The notes below the pieces were generated by a model. That model was not told the origin of the DNA and searched no databases. It saw only the letters and a list, made by a program, of their open reading frames with translations. The position numbers and the translations under genes were made by a program. From Deroplatys truncata (taxonomy: Eukaryota > Arthropoda > Insecta > Mantodea > Mantidae), in NCBI GenBank assembly GCA_030765065.1, contig CM060990.1, positions 415,223,198 to 415,287,197 of the forward strand: a stretch of DNA of 64,000 nt. The letters run 5' to 3'. Position 1 is the stretch's first letter; every line of letters begins with the position of its first letter. This document shows positions 32,932 to 43,246 of the stretch, one piece after another.

Positions 32932-32979
32932 TGATCAGTTCTGGAGAGGCTTTAGCAAATCTTGTTGCTAGCAAAACTT
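32932..32979 (-). pseudogene. 48-bp fragment of the OB-like gene, copy 2
   Basis: The second 662-bp unit carries the same fragment with a few more mismatches (about 44 of 48 to the gene). Confidence 0.8.
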
Positions 32980-33385
32980 ACCTTTCCCATCACCTCCAAC
33001 ATACCCCACTCCCACACCTTTTTCTTTCCACCAATCATAATCTCTCTTATTCTTACCAATCAACAACTTTCATTTGTTCCTTTCCAGCAATAACATCACT
33101 TCTTATTCCCACCTATCACAACTTCACACGTCACTTTCTGTTATACTTTTTATTCCTCGTTCGCCATCTTTTCCCTCTTTCAGTCCCGACCTCCGCACAG
33201 ACAACACCTCGCCACCCCGCTCCTCTCCATCACGTGTCCTCCATACTCTTTCATCTTCCTTCCTTCATCTTCCACCCGAATTAACGAGCCAATCACATTT
33301 CGTCTTATTTTTACCAATCAAAACACTCCACGTCACTTCCTGTTTTTCCTTCATCTTTCCCTAATCCTCAATTCTTTTAGCTCGC

Positions 33386-33536
33386 CCCGGATGAACCAAT
33401 TGCAATAACGATAATCCTTCCGCTCATGGCGCTTTTCAAACTTGCCGCCGTCGCTCGCAGCGACACTAGCGACACTAGCTCCCCTAGCGGCAGGATTATC
33501 GTTAATCCAATTGGCTCATCCGGGATTTATACTACT
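33386..33536 (-). repeat. Polinton right terminal inverted repeat
   Basis: Inverted copy of 16521-16671, ending TTTATACTACT. It has the same internal inverted arms. A few differences (for example GATGAACC for GATGAGCC) show both ends have aged. Confidence 0.93.
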
Positions 33537-33542
33537 TTCAAT
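33537..33542. repeat. Target site duplication TTCAAT, right
   Basis: Exact match of 16515-16520, directly after the right end. Confidence 0.92.
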
Positions 33543-33671
33543 CTTCAAATGATTTAAGAAAGATCAGACTTCAAGTGGAAAACCACTATAAAATAAATAA
33601 CAACCAAAAAGTGGTACCATTTAAAGTTTAATGAAAAACTATAACGTGTAAATCAAGTTCATTTGTTATTA

Positions 33672-34906
33672 TTAGGTTGTCTCATAAGTAAAGTGGGATT
33701 TTTAATTGGGTTTATATCGTACATGTATATGCTTTTATTTTTGTCAATAATTTTTATAGGGTGCTATGGTTATTGTTCCATATAATTAACATGTTGGCAG
33801 GTAGAGTTGGTAACACAGGATTTTAAAATGGAGACAAAAATGTTTGAGGTTAGGGTCCCTCTGAAGCACTACTGGAACTACAAGTTTATAAAGCTGCTGC
33901 CGCGTCTCGAAGAATATGTGAAGTCGAAAATGAAGATGTCGTTAGTGAGCGAGTAGCACCGATGCTCCCGGTGTTTCAATAATGGAGACGAAAACATTAA
34001 AGCTTTATAACGCTCTGGCAGACCCAAGTTATGGAATATTGAGAATACAGGCAGAGTTTTGCAGAAAAATTCACAAACAAGCACTCCGAAGTTGCCAGAA
34101 GAATTTGGTGGTTCAAATGCTACGATACATTGCCATATTAAGACACTTAAATCGTTCAGAAGCTGTAAATTTGTACCACATGAATTCACACCTGATCAAG
34201 CTCAACATAGAGTGGATATCTGTCATCAACTTATCACTAATCCCTGAGATGATAGATTTATCAGGATTATCATTACATTGATGAAAAGTGGATGAATTAC
34301 CGCAACACTGACACCTCAAATCAGTGGCTCGATACGCGTAAGCCTACAAACGCTGTCATTAAAAAAGTCGGTTTGGCCCTAACATAATGATATGTGTCTG
34401 GTGGAATTTTGAAGGTGTAGTTTACTAGGAATTTGTTTCAAATGGACATGCAATAGATGGGGATCTTTATTCTCAACAACTGGAACAAGCTCATCAAGAT
34501 ATAAGGATAGGTACCCAGCATTAGTTAATAGAAACACAGTTCTCATGCAGCAGGACATTGCGAGACATTATACAGCTCAAAGAAAAATGGACAAAATTCA
34601 GCAATTGGAAGGAATCGAACTGCTACCACATCCAGCATATAGTCCTTATCCTCTGCGATCAAATTGCTATCTGTTTAGATCCATGCCTCATTTTCTGCGT
34701 GGAAAAAATTTTGAAAATGTAGAAAGAGTTGAAATGGGTATCAACGAATTTTATGGAATAAAAAGCAGCAACTGGTTTTGCGGAATAGCAAACCTCGCTG
34801 AAAGGTGGCCCAGAATTATAAAATCTAATGATCTTTTCTTTGAAGATTAGAATCATTTCCTGTAACAACACATTTGTAATAAACATTACTTATGAGAAAT
34901 CATACA
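33672..34906 (+). mobile_element. mariner transposon with decayed transposase
   Basis: The left end carries the mariner-type terminus TTAGGTTGTCTCATAAGTAA. The right end keeps an inverted partner (ATTACTTATGAGAAATCATA at 34885). From 33828 to a TAG at 34850, shifted plus-strand frames follow the mariner order: helix-turn-helix region (RRICEVENEDVVSERVAP), first catalytic block (YIDEKWMNYR), second (QDIARHYTAQ) and third (LLPHPAYSPYPLRSNC). In the third block the expected catalytic Asp of the PSD motif is Asn. Many stops; inactive. It lies just beyond the Polinton, inside the LTR-element interior. Confidence 0.85.
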
Positions 34907-35739
34907 TATTAAATGCATATAAAACCAAGCAGTAACAGTAAATCTAACTAATGGCTAGGTTTTAAACTAAGGCTCACCAACAGTGAGTGAATAAGGCGGC
35001 CTTTAGTAAAGCAAAACCTTTCAAAGCTGCTAAAGCTGCTTAATAATGGCAAAAATAACCAAACTGAAGCAAAGCTAAAGGTATGGTCATAAAGTCTACA
35101 ACTTAACCTTGGTATTAAGAAAACTTTCTATGGTGTCCAGTAGATAAATATTAAGAAGCAATAATAATAATACCTGGCCCCATATAAGTTGATAACCGGC
35201 AGTAAAAATAGCCCCTGAAAATCTAAAGTTTGACCCAGAAACCTTAAACTGAAGACGGAACTATTAATGTGATAACGAACATAAATTTAGATGGCAAGCA
35301 GCAAAGACTAAGATAAAATTGGGCCAACAATTTCCATTTAGCTGGTTTTAATATTATGACTTGAATTAGTTTAGTTATCAGCAGCTCCTGTAAGTATATT
35401 AACAAGGCCTCTGGAACAATGAAGACCTATGACGTGGTACGTAATGCATTTACACATGAAACAAAAGCTCATCTGCCCAACACTAAATCCAACTTGGAAA
35501 ATTGATTGTTAGCACATTTCAAAGTATGTGCCTAGATTTAGCTAGACTACCTCATTTAGAAAATGCACATAACAATTTCTCAAACGACAAAAGAAATGCA
35601 TTACAAACACAAGTATACATGTCGAACATGAACGAGCAGGAATATATAAAAAATTGGCAGTGTAACTTAGAATAAACAAGAAGCACCAAGCAAGTGGCAT
35701 AACGTAGAATGTTTAAAGCAGGGTTTCACGTTCAGACTG
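34907..35739. other. Unassigned AT-rich sequence
   Basis: No gene or repeat family recognised on either strand. Probably decayed interior of the LTR retrotransposon. Confidence 0.4.
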
Positions 35740-35743
35740 TTAA

Positions 35744-36627
35744 CTTTCATACTTCCTTAAAGCGCTGACAGGGACCCAAGTGGATCCCAGGAAGAAAATT
35801 CAAACTAACACAATATAATGATTTTATGTTCTACTTAGAACAAATAAAATTATTTTAAAACAACAATTCCGATGTCTCAACATTTTTTACGAACAATGTA
35901 CCTCAAAATTAGCACTGTACCGAATTGAAAATTACAATGTGATTTTGATTTTCCAGCACTATAGATTAGATGAAATAATTTGCTTTATTATTTATTTTTA
36001 CCTTTATTTTGTTTCCTTTTCACTGGGATTCACAGATGCATTTTAACATTTTTATAATATACTACCGGTACGGTTTAAGTTTTATACATGGAGTTTTACA
36101 ATTCATGTTCACTAAGTGCAACATTCAAGACACACTAATCTATGCATTTTCTTACAGTGGGTATCGCAAATGAATTTCTTGCAACTCTCACAATTTTTTC
36201 TAGCTTTTCTATCCTTTATTCTTGAACATAACTGATATCGGCCTTTTAAATGTTTCACCTTTATGCTTCGACATTACTACACCTTACAATGCACACTAGG
36301 AGAATACTGAACTGTTTCCACACAATTTCAAACCAACAATGTATCCTAGAATAACTGAAAAGCACAAGGCAGCTAACCTAAAACTCTCAAGATGCAGAAA
36401 AGTTTATGAGACATGAACTGCTATGAGGGGTTCTAGTGGAACCCAAGTTGTAGTTTTTTTACAATTGTATTTATTGAACACTTTACGGAATTACTTTATG
36501 GCAATAAAGCTAATTACATTTGTAACACATTACAAAAGTTTCAACATTCTAAATTAAATATTTCACTCACAAAAACTAAAACGTTTAACACTGGGGTCCA
36601 GTTCGATCCCGCATAGCAGTCTGAAGG
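35744..36627 (-). mobile_element. Shortened piggyBac-like element
   Basis: Flanked by TTAA at 35740-35743 and a one-base variant TTAG at 36628-36631, with short inverted ends (CTTTCA.ACT, and CCTTCAGACT read inward) followed by paired GGGACCCA / GGGGTCCA-type motifs. On the minus strand at about 36110-36270 a Cys-rich stretch (CSRIKDRKARKNCESCKKF, ICDTHC) matches the C-terminal zinc domain of piggyBac transposases. The catalytic domain is missing, so this is an internally deleted copy. Confidence 0.65.
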
Positions 36628-37064
36628 TTAGGCTAGAAAATCAAAGAATGTCACAAGAGTGCACAAGTCAAAATTTACATTTGTGCAGAATATGATAAGT
36701 TTGTGCAAAGTTCGGCTGGTAGAAATATTCATAAATTATACTATTAATGAGGGTTTTAAAAGTGATATATGTGTATATTGAAATGAAGCCAACAGTAATC
36801 TGCTAAATGAAGCTTTATTCTTTTATTAAATTAACTTTTACACATATAGATACACACATTCCATATCATATCTACAGTAAATTGTCAGTATTTATTTGCA
36901 TATTTTGCATTACACTATATCACATTAGAATACGTCGGTTTTTGTTCATACTCCACACACTGAATGCCTTTTCAAAATCAAAGTCATTGCGAGATGGTCC
37001 TTTAATATTAATTAACTATCAGAAGTTTGCTAACTCTTTCTACAGAAAGGCGAATTTTGACTTC

Positions 37065-38811
37065 TCTTTCTATATTGTTCGTGCAACTAAACCCTTGCTC
37101 GCAGTCAACTGTATGCAGGGGAATAGTAGGGCGTACTCTGTAATTAAATCTATAAGAGGGAATTGTTCACTCATCTTATTAGTATCAATGAACTCTACCA
37201 GCTCTTTGAAATCCATTCCATTACATCTACTGTTCAACATCTTCTTAAACAATGCCCATTCCAGTAACACATCATTTAAATTCATAGTTGTGAAAGAATA
37301 AAATTAGTGCATATATTTCTGTGATTTACTTATTGCCATACTGACCATCATTTCTTTTGTTTTTAGGATACAATATATGAAATACTCCAGTCTTATTTAA
37401 TTCTCTAGTCTCTCATTTAAATTTATAAAAATTATCTAAGAATTTACAAATCATGGGTCCTAACAGCACTTCTATGCTACAGTGAATCTTATATTAAGTT
37501 TCCGGAAAGCCAAACTCACCTTCTTTAAATTCTGGAGGTTCTTTATCAAGAAAAGAACTGTAATTTTGACCAGGTTTCCATTTAACGTCCACGAGCCCCT
37601 GTATGCATGAGTTCACGCTAATTTGCATGCTCTCTGGATCTAAATCTGACTTTTGAAAAGTCAAATAAAATTTTGTTAACAGGAAACATGACATCTCTCA
37701 CTAAAGACAACCGTAACAAAAATTTTAGACACTTTACGAGTTTTAGTAAGCCAGCAGATAGTGGTCTTTTGTCTTTTTCCAGCACAGATACCGAAGAATT
37801 CCAATTTACATATTGTGAATTTACCGCCTCTCCCAATGAGAGCCAACGAATGGCAAACGTTTTAACAATGTTTTCCTTCGCTCATTAAGTATATCTGGCA
37901 TATTCTTTAATGCTTTGGAATTCCTTGGTGACTGTTCAAAGTAGCTATACATGTACTGTTTAGAATATCTTGAAACTTCATAAGCTCCGAGCAGAATTCT
38001 GCTGTTTGACTGACTGCTGGAGCTAATCGATGGGCCACGCAATGCATAGATAATACTTGGGGGTATTCTTTTTTAAAAAGAGTTGCCAACCCAGGTCGAA
38101 CACCTGTCAAAACAGATGCACCATCAGTAGCAGTTGAGAAGCACCTGCTCTTATCAATGTCTTGCCTATCCAAAAGTCCTACGAAACATGAATATACGTA
38201 TGTATATGTCTCGAAGTACATCCTTTTAGCGGATATAGTGTTAAGCTATGCGTGTACATTTTCCCCTTCTACACTATTTTCACATACATGATTAGAGTAT
38301 CTGTTTGGGTAATGTCAGTAGACTCGTCTATCATAATTGAATACCACCTGGCTGACTTTATTTTCGATAAAATGTCATCAGCAATTATTTTACACATTGC
38401 ATCCTCCATATCATGAATACTATCATAACTTTCATAATTTGCATTGACACATAAAGCTAATTTGGTCAAAGAAAGAATCCTAAGTCTATATGCAGTTTTT
38501 TTAATACGGAAAGACTTATTGCAGCAATATGTTTCTTCGTTATTGTGTGCATTATTTTCATAGCGGCTACTACACTTTCCTCAGCGCTTTTACAGGATAT
38601 ACCCGAGGCTTTACAACATTTGGTGCCTCTAACGACCCTCGAACAGAATTCTTTTGGTCGGCCGAGATTTCATTCCTTCTTTACGTATCGGCTTTAAGAA
38701 CACCATATCCTGAATGTAAAAGAAAAATAAAGTACTTTTGGTAGTCACGGATTTACTCGTATCTATCTTATAGCTTATATAGAAGGTATACTTGTGATAT
38801 ATGGAATCCAA
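37065..38811 (-). pseudogene. hAT-type transposase relic (KIAA1586/ZNF862-like)
   Basis: Minus-strand frames in order from 38811 to 37065 show ADDILSKIKSARWYSIMIDE then STDITQTDTLIMYVKIV, ATDGASVLTGVRPGLATLFK with SMHCVAHRLAPAV, NMPDILNERRKTLLKRLPFV, a middle domain (LEKDKRPLSAGLLKLVKCLK) and a final helical region. These are hallmarks of the hAT-derived transposase/KIAA1586-like family (the MIDESTD, TDGA and HC.AHRL motifs). Frameshifts and stops divide it into at least six pieces. Terminal repeats were not identified. Confidence 0.75.
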
Positions 38812-39873
38812 ATTATTTATTAACGCGGAAATAATTTAGAACTGCAGTAACAAATTAATTAGGTCCACATTTATAATCAAATACATTTGAACAGGGGGAA
38901 TTTTTTTCAGGGGAACCTAATTTCAGTTAGATATAAGGAGTGGCTTTATAATTATCATTTGCGTTGCTCTCTATATTAAAACACTGTTTTAAGCTGTTAA
39001 CTTCTCGCGTTTGTTGTGAAAATTTAATACTACAGCTTACCTAATGATGACACAAAATAGATCTGTTTCGTGTTCTCGAACAAACTACACACAGTTTCTC
39101 CAACATACTGCACTTTGCACCACTCATATACATAGCACTCTCCAGTTTTCCACTAGTTCCTTATTTGTTATGCCTGTTTTAGTAATAGGATATTGTTTCT
39201 TTTGTATGTCCATTTTTAGCTTCACTGGGACTTCCCTTTTCTTCCGTAAAACAAATTTATACATCACTTCTTAAAAAGCACACACATACATAGTGTACTT
39301 TTGACAAGAATGAGTGAAACCACGCAGACCAGATAAGAAGTGAGCTTGACTAGCTGGGATAAAAAGTGGCATATCATTTGTTTTTGTGACATTGTTACGG
39401 CTTGTTGAAAGGTTGTGTTTATAGTCTCTTACAAACAAGTAGCATATCGATTGTTACTGTGGCAGATTGTTGTCGCATTTTTGCGAATGTTGTTTTAAAG
39501 TTCGTCGTTTGCTTCGTCCTCGAGTAGCATAAAGCGACTGTAACTTAAACCCTGATTTAAAGCCTTACAGCTACTAGCGAATAATAGCCTACATTACAAA
39601 CATGAATAAACCCCAGACAATACACCCAGAAGTAAAACCTTTTAAACAATTTATATACAGTAAAATAATAGTAATAGTACAACAAACACGCAAATAAGTC
39701 AGAAAAGCCCTCCGAAGAATGAAAGTGGGGAAATAATTAATACAACTATTAAAATTTATGTGGCCAGTAGTATACACTAACAGTGGTAATCTGTCAAATG
39801 ATTTCACACCCAATGCTCCTATAAATTTTTATTGTTGTTTCCGTTCTAGGGAAAACTCTTATTATATAATAAA
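38812..39873. other. Unassigned AT-rich sequence
   Basis: No gene recognised; short ORFs have no family features. It probably includes the undefined end of the hAT element and decayed LTR-element interior. Confidence 0.4.
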
Positions 39874-40320
39874 TTGCAGCTTGATGTACATGTGGTAAAT
39901 GTAATGTCTTCATCATGTGATCTGGGATTAGCTAGCATTAAAATAGATGAAGTGAATAAGCTAAGTAAAGAACAAGAAAGTAAAGATTACTCTCAGTGGT
40001 ATGTTCTTGTAATTATATGGGGAGCTCTACCTGGCACTTTAACATCTGTGACGTTGCTGTCTTAATTGTTATTCCAGAAAAATATGTAGAGATTGTGGGA
40101 TAAATGCACCCCTAAACATTGCTGGAAAGAAACCATAGATCTCATTTGTGTAAATATTCACAATTATGGCTCTAAAAATAAAGTATTGTACGGTATTGAT
40201 CCAGTAATGAGAAGCAAGCTTCATTTGAATAAAATTCTCCCGTCAAAGGAAGATATCTCTGAGAAAGTTAAAACCTCTGTAGCTTACAGGACTAGGAGTA
40301 AAAATAAGGCATTTCACTAA
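39874..40320 (+). pseudogene. 3' end of the LTR-element coding region
   Basis: Two plus-strand frames (39874-40065, 40093-40320) precede the second LTR. The latter reads YGIDPVMRSKLHLNKILPSK and ends VAYRTRSKNKAFH, a basic tail like the end of a retroelement polyprotein. A purine-rich tract AGAGTGGAGG (40352-40361) directly precedes the LTR and fits a polypurine tract. The exact domain is not recognised. Confidence 0.45.
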
Positions 40321-40618
40321 AGTATTTACGAATAGGCAAAAACTGTCTTTTAGAGTGGAGGTGTAATGTGAATAAATACAATGCAATAAGAGCATGTAAT
40401 TTATCTTATAAATTATGATAAAAACATATTTTTATAGTTCTGTATAAAGTGAACCGATGTTAAGAAATCTCGTTTCTTACGCAAGGAGCCTTCATTTAAC
40501 AGAATCACATTGTCAAACTCTAAGTCAGGAGATCGAAGAGTTGGATCTGTGTGTGTGTGTGTGTCTATATGCATGTGGCTACTTGTATGTGTGTAACATG
40601 TATATATGAATTAAAGTT

Positions 40619-40903
40619 AAATTGAGTTTTATTTATGGACGCTCTTTAACTGCTATGATCTGATTCTATATTGGGCGTGAACGACCGATAATTTTGCTCA
40701 GAGGCCTCTTTATCAGGCTTGAGGTTCTGCTACGTGCCGTAAATCTACGACGCGGGACCACCGGCTTTGCTTCCCTTCCGAAGAAAGCCATGCTACGGAT
40801 TTTTACGCCCAAAAAAATCTATCGCCCTCCGCCGGGTTTGAACCTGCGCCCTTGGGAACTAGAAGCTAACACGGTACCACTAGTTCACGGAGGACGACTG
40901 TAT
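40619..40903 (-). mobile_element. tRNA-derived SINE, copy B (best 5' end)
   Basis: Reverse-oriented. The minus strand has a candidate A box (TAGTGGTACCG, about 40880), a B box GGTTCAAACCC at 40844-40834, the family core (CCTTCGGAAGGGAAG, CCGTAGATTTACGG-like) and the tail CCATAAATAAAACTCAATT. It is inserted in the 3' LTR; the 5' LTR lacks it. This copy shows the tRNA-like head most clearly. Confidence 0.8.
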
Positions 40904-41676
40904 GTATTTTTGACTACATATATGTGTATATGCGTATTGTGTAAATGTATGTGTGTAACGTGTATGCGTGTGTGTCGTATATGCATGTTTGTGTCTGTTC
41001 TTGTAAGAAATCTTGTGTAATATTGTTCTAGAACCTTCTTAAATGTATGTAATTATGTAACTATTTGTTGCCAGGAACCAACACCCTCAGTACTTGCCTG
41101 CTGATTTGTATAAATAGACCCGAAAAGAGCAAATGAGGGACACTCACACCAAATGAGGTCTACAGGACACTGCGTCCGTTCGCATAATAAATCCTCTTCC
41201 ATTCTTCTTTACTAGACTCTATTTTTGAAGCCACCCAAGTACCTCCTACTCTCTTTAAGTACGATCTAGATCAATTCCTTACCAACGATTATCCTTAACC
41301 CTCCGTCAGGCGCGCGCTTTGGTAGAACGCCGTTAGTCGCGCGGGGCCTAGTAGACCCGCACTATATTTTTGTTGTTATTGTTTGTATTTTTGTTTTCTT
41401 TCGTTTATTTCCTTTTTTCCTGTTTTTATCTTTATTTAGATTAAGCGTACAAGGCTTTCATTAATAGGTATTATCTTACAACATAAAAATATAAGCTAAA
41501 ATATGAGTACATATACGTTATAAATTGTATTACAGTAAGTATAAAGAAATACATTGCCATTTCCAGGTATACATACAACTTGTAATTTCAAATGTTCAGT
41601 TACTCAGAATCATCTACTATTTCACCCGTGTTTTCCCCGACTAAGCAACTATCGTAAATAATTTTAGCATGTTTGC

Positions 41677-43184
41677 TCAAACACAGGTGTTGCATTTCCC
41701 ACATGCATATTTAGTTTTGCAGTTCATTTTGTCTTTGTTGCTGGGTTCACATCGTTTCCTTTTCAATGTGCATAGTGGTGTATTTGACAATTCATCTACT
41801 CCGGATTCTTCAGGTTTATATTTTGTCAAAAGTCCTTTCAAATCATCGGATAGATTTGATGCTGTTACTCTCCTTTGTAGCTGTTGCAACAGTAAAGCTA
41901 AAGATAGTGATTTCAAATACTCCTGTCTTGTGGAATATTTATTTTGGTTTCCAAGGAAGATAACCCTATAATTAATACATGCAATGTTCAAGATATGGTC
42001 AAAAATTACCATGGGCCACCTCTGTTCTGGCTACATTGTATGTAGCACACAATTTATCTGCTGCATCAACTGCACATTTAGTGTCGTTGTAATGCAGGAT
42101 TATTTCAGGCTTTTTCTCAGCACCTTCTGATAACTGTGCGGATGAAACATGTAGACTTGAGAGCAAAACTACTGTTTTATCCTTTCATGGAATATATGAA
42201 ACAAGTGATTCATTTTTTGTGAAGCCAAATATGCTTTCGTACTGTCTGCGATCTTTTGGAGAAGTGAAATTAGTGGGTAACTCTTTTTTGTTCTTTCGCA
42301 CTGTACCGACGAAAGAAAGTTTCTTTTGCGCAATTCATTCACCAGCTATACACTGGTGAAACAATTATCTGCAATAACGTTTCGTCCAGTGCCAGAGATT
42401 GGTTCAGTTAGTCTCAGCACTACAGTCTCTGCCGAGTTAGTTTGCAAATATGGTCCGTCCGGCTGCTGTCCACAATCAATCTCCGCGTTAGTTGTATAAA
42501 ACAGTTTTGCATCACTCAAACAGAATATCTTTATGCCATACCTGTTTGGCTTGGATGGTGTATATTGTCTAAAAGCACATCGACCACGAAATGCCGGCAA
42601 CTGTTCGTCGACAGTAACATTTTGTCCAAGAGAATAATGGTTCTGACAGTTGTTTAGAAACAATGTAAACATTTCTCTAACTACAGCCAATTAATCCAAT
42701 CTTCGTCGCTCCAGTCTTGAGCTTTTGTCATCAAAGCGAATACAGCGTATTAGAAAACTGAATCGTTTTTCAGATATAGCCATTCGGAATAGAGGAATTC
42801 CAAGGTCATCGGTTCTCCAAAAATCGTGAATATTCTGGCGTCCACCACGAAAAATTCCTGCCAGGTACAATAAGCCTAGGAAAGCTTTTATTTCTATTAC
42901 ATCTGTAGGTCTGCTGTCTCTTTCATAAATCAAATTTGTGCTGCACACTGCTAATGTAAGTATTTGAGCTTACAACTATCAAATCAACTATATCTTCGGT
43001 AACAAAAACGTTCCAACAATCAATTTCCGTTTTCGCATTTTGGGCAGCTCCTACCACACCAGGAAGTTTGTTCAATATATTGTGAGCCTTTGCCTGTGTT
43101 ATTTTCAAAGGTGTTTTTTTTTTCATTTTGTTCCATCTCTTCCTGTGAATAAAAACAGAATGTATTGTCAATAATAATAATAAC

Positions 43185-43186
<2 letters not shown>
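41677..43186 (-). pseudogene. piggyBac transposase, broken frames
   Basis: In order on the minus strand: N-terminal part (42923-43186), IEIKAFLGLLYLAGIFRGG then FRMAISEKRFSFLIRCIRFD (42691-42948), the catalytic block VTVDEQLPAFRGRCAFRQY with YGIKIFCLSDAKLF (42346-42690, first catalytic Asp present), and a C-terminal part with FLGNQNKYSTRQEYLKSL and a Cys motif (CGKCNTC) at 41677-42012. Stops and frameshifts separate them. Between 42012 and 42346 the middle of the catalytic domain is degraded. Confidence 0.88.
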
Positions 43187-43234
<48 letters not shown>

Positions 43235-43246
43235 GAAGAAGAAGAA
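43168..43246. repeat. (AAT)n/(AAG)n microsatellite
   Basis: About 20 AAT units followed by AAG units within the piggyBac. Confidence 0.9.

Larger units (their letters stand above)
31388..33180 (+). promoter_or_regulatory. Array of GCCATnTT (YY1/Pho-like) motifs
   Basis: Exact GCCATnTT occurs at 31388, 31439, 32002, 32060, 32174, 32507, 32663, 32722, 32783 and 33173, mostly as CCGCCATCTTG or CCGCCATTTTT, with near matches at 31944, 32121 and 32837, and another exact site at 29111. The core GCCAT is the established binding core of YY1 and fly Pleiohomeotic. Part of the count comes from the 662-bp duplication, but each unit alone carries four exact sites. Function is inference. Confidence 0.45.
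31971..33286. repeat. Tandem duplication, two 662-bp units
   Basis: GCCACCGCATCTCCTTGTCG starts at 31971 and at 32633. The units share CAACGTTCAAAAATTGCTGA, the captured gene fragment, CCAATCATAATCTCTCTTAT and the terminal TTCCACCCGAATTAACG. Differences are few, so this duplication is younger than the element's point-mutation decay or has been homogenised. Confidence 0.9.
28530..33385. other. Non-coding right arm of the Polinton
   Basis: 4.9 kb without a convincing gene on either strand; short ORFs lack family features. It contains a 252-bp tandem duplication, a 133-bp duplication, a 662-bp duplication, a poly-A-rich stretch (31160-31220), a GCCATnTT motif array and three short copies of the element's own genes. 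A plus-strand frame at about 31500-31730 (MVQYQVFGIVKLRLCKGRLY) is the only other mildly protein-like segment and is not recognised. Confidence 0.7.
16521..33536 (-). mobile_element. Polinton/Maverick element, 17,016 bp, complete ends
   Basis: Bounded by 151-bp terminal inverted repeats and the 6-bp duplication TTCAAT. It encodes the diagnostic set: protein-primed POLB, chromodomain integrase, adenain-like protease, FtsK/HerA-type packaging ATPase remnant, double-jelly-roll major capsid and penton proteins, all on the minus strand. Coding DNA at 17.4-28.5 kb is clearly GC-richer than the flanks. Established knowledge: such elements self-synthesise DNA from protein-primed ends and encode a virion gene set, and related adintoviruses are thought to be their viral forms. 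This copy is no longer autonomous: POLB is frameshifted and deleted, the ATPase lacks its P-loop half, and three further genes carry stops. Its ends remain intact enough to be mobilised in trans (inference). Confidence 0.95.

Noticed and set aside
32052..33364. Plus-strand ORFs of about 90-120 codons in the Polinton right arm
   Set aside because: They are rich in Ser, Pro, Leu and His from CT-rich sequence, occur twice only because of the 662-bp duplication, and show no conserved family pattern.
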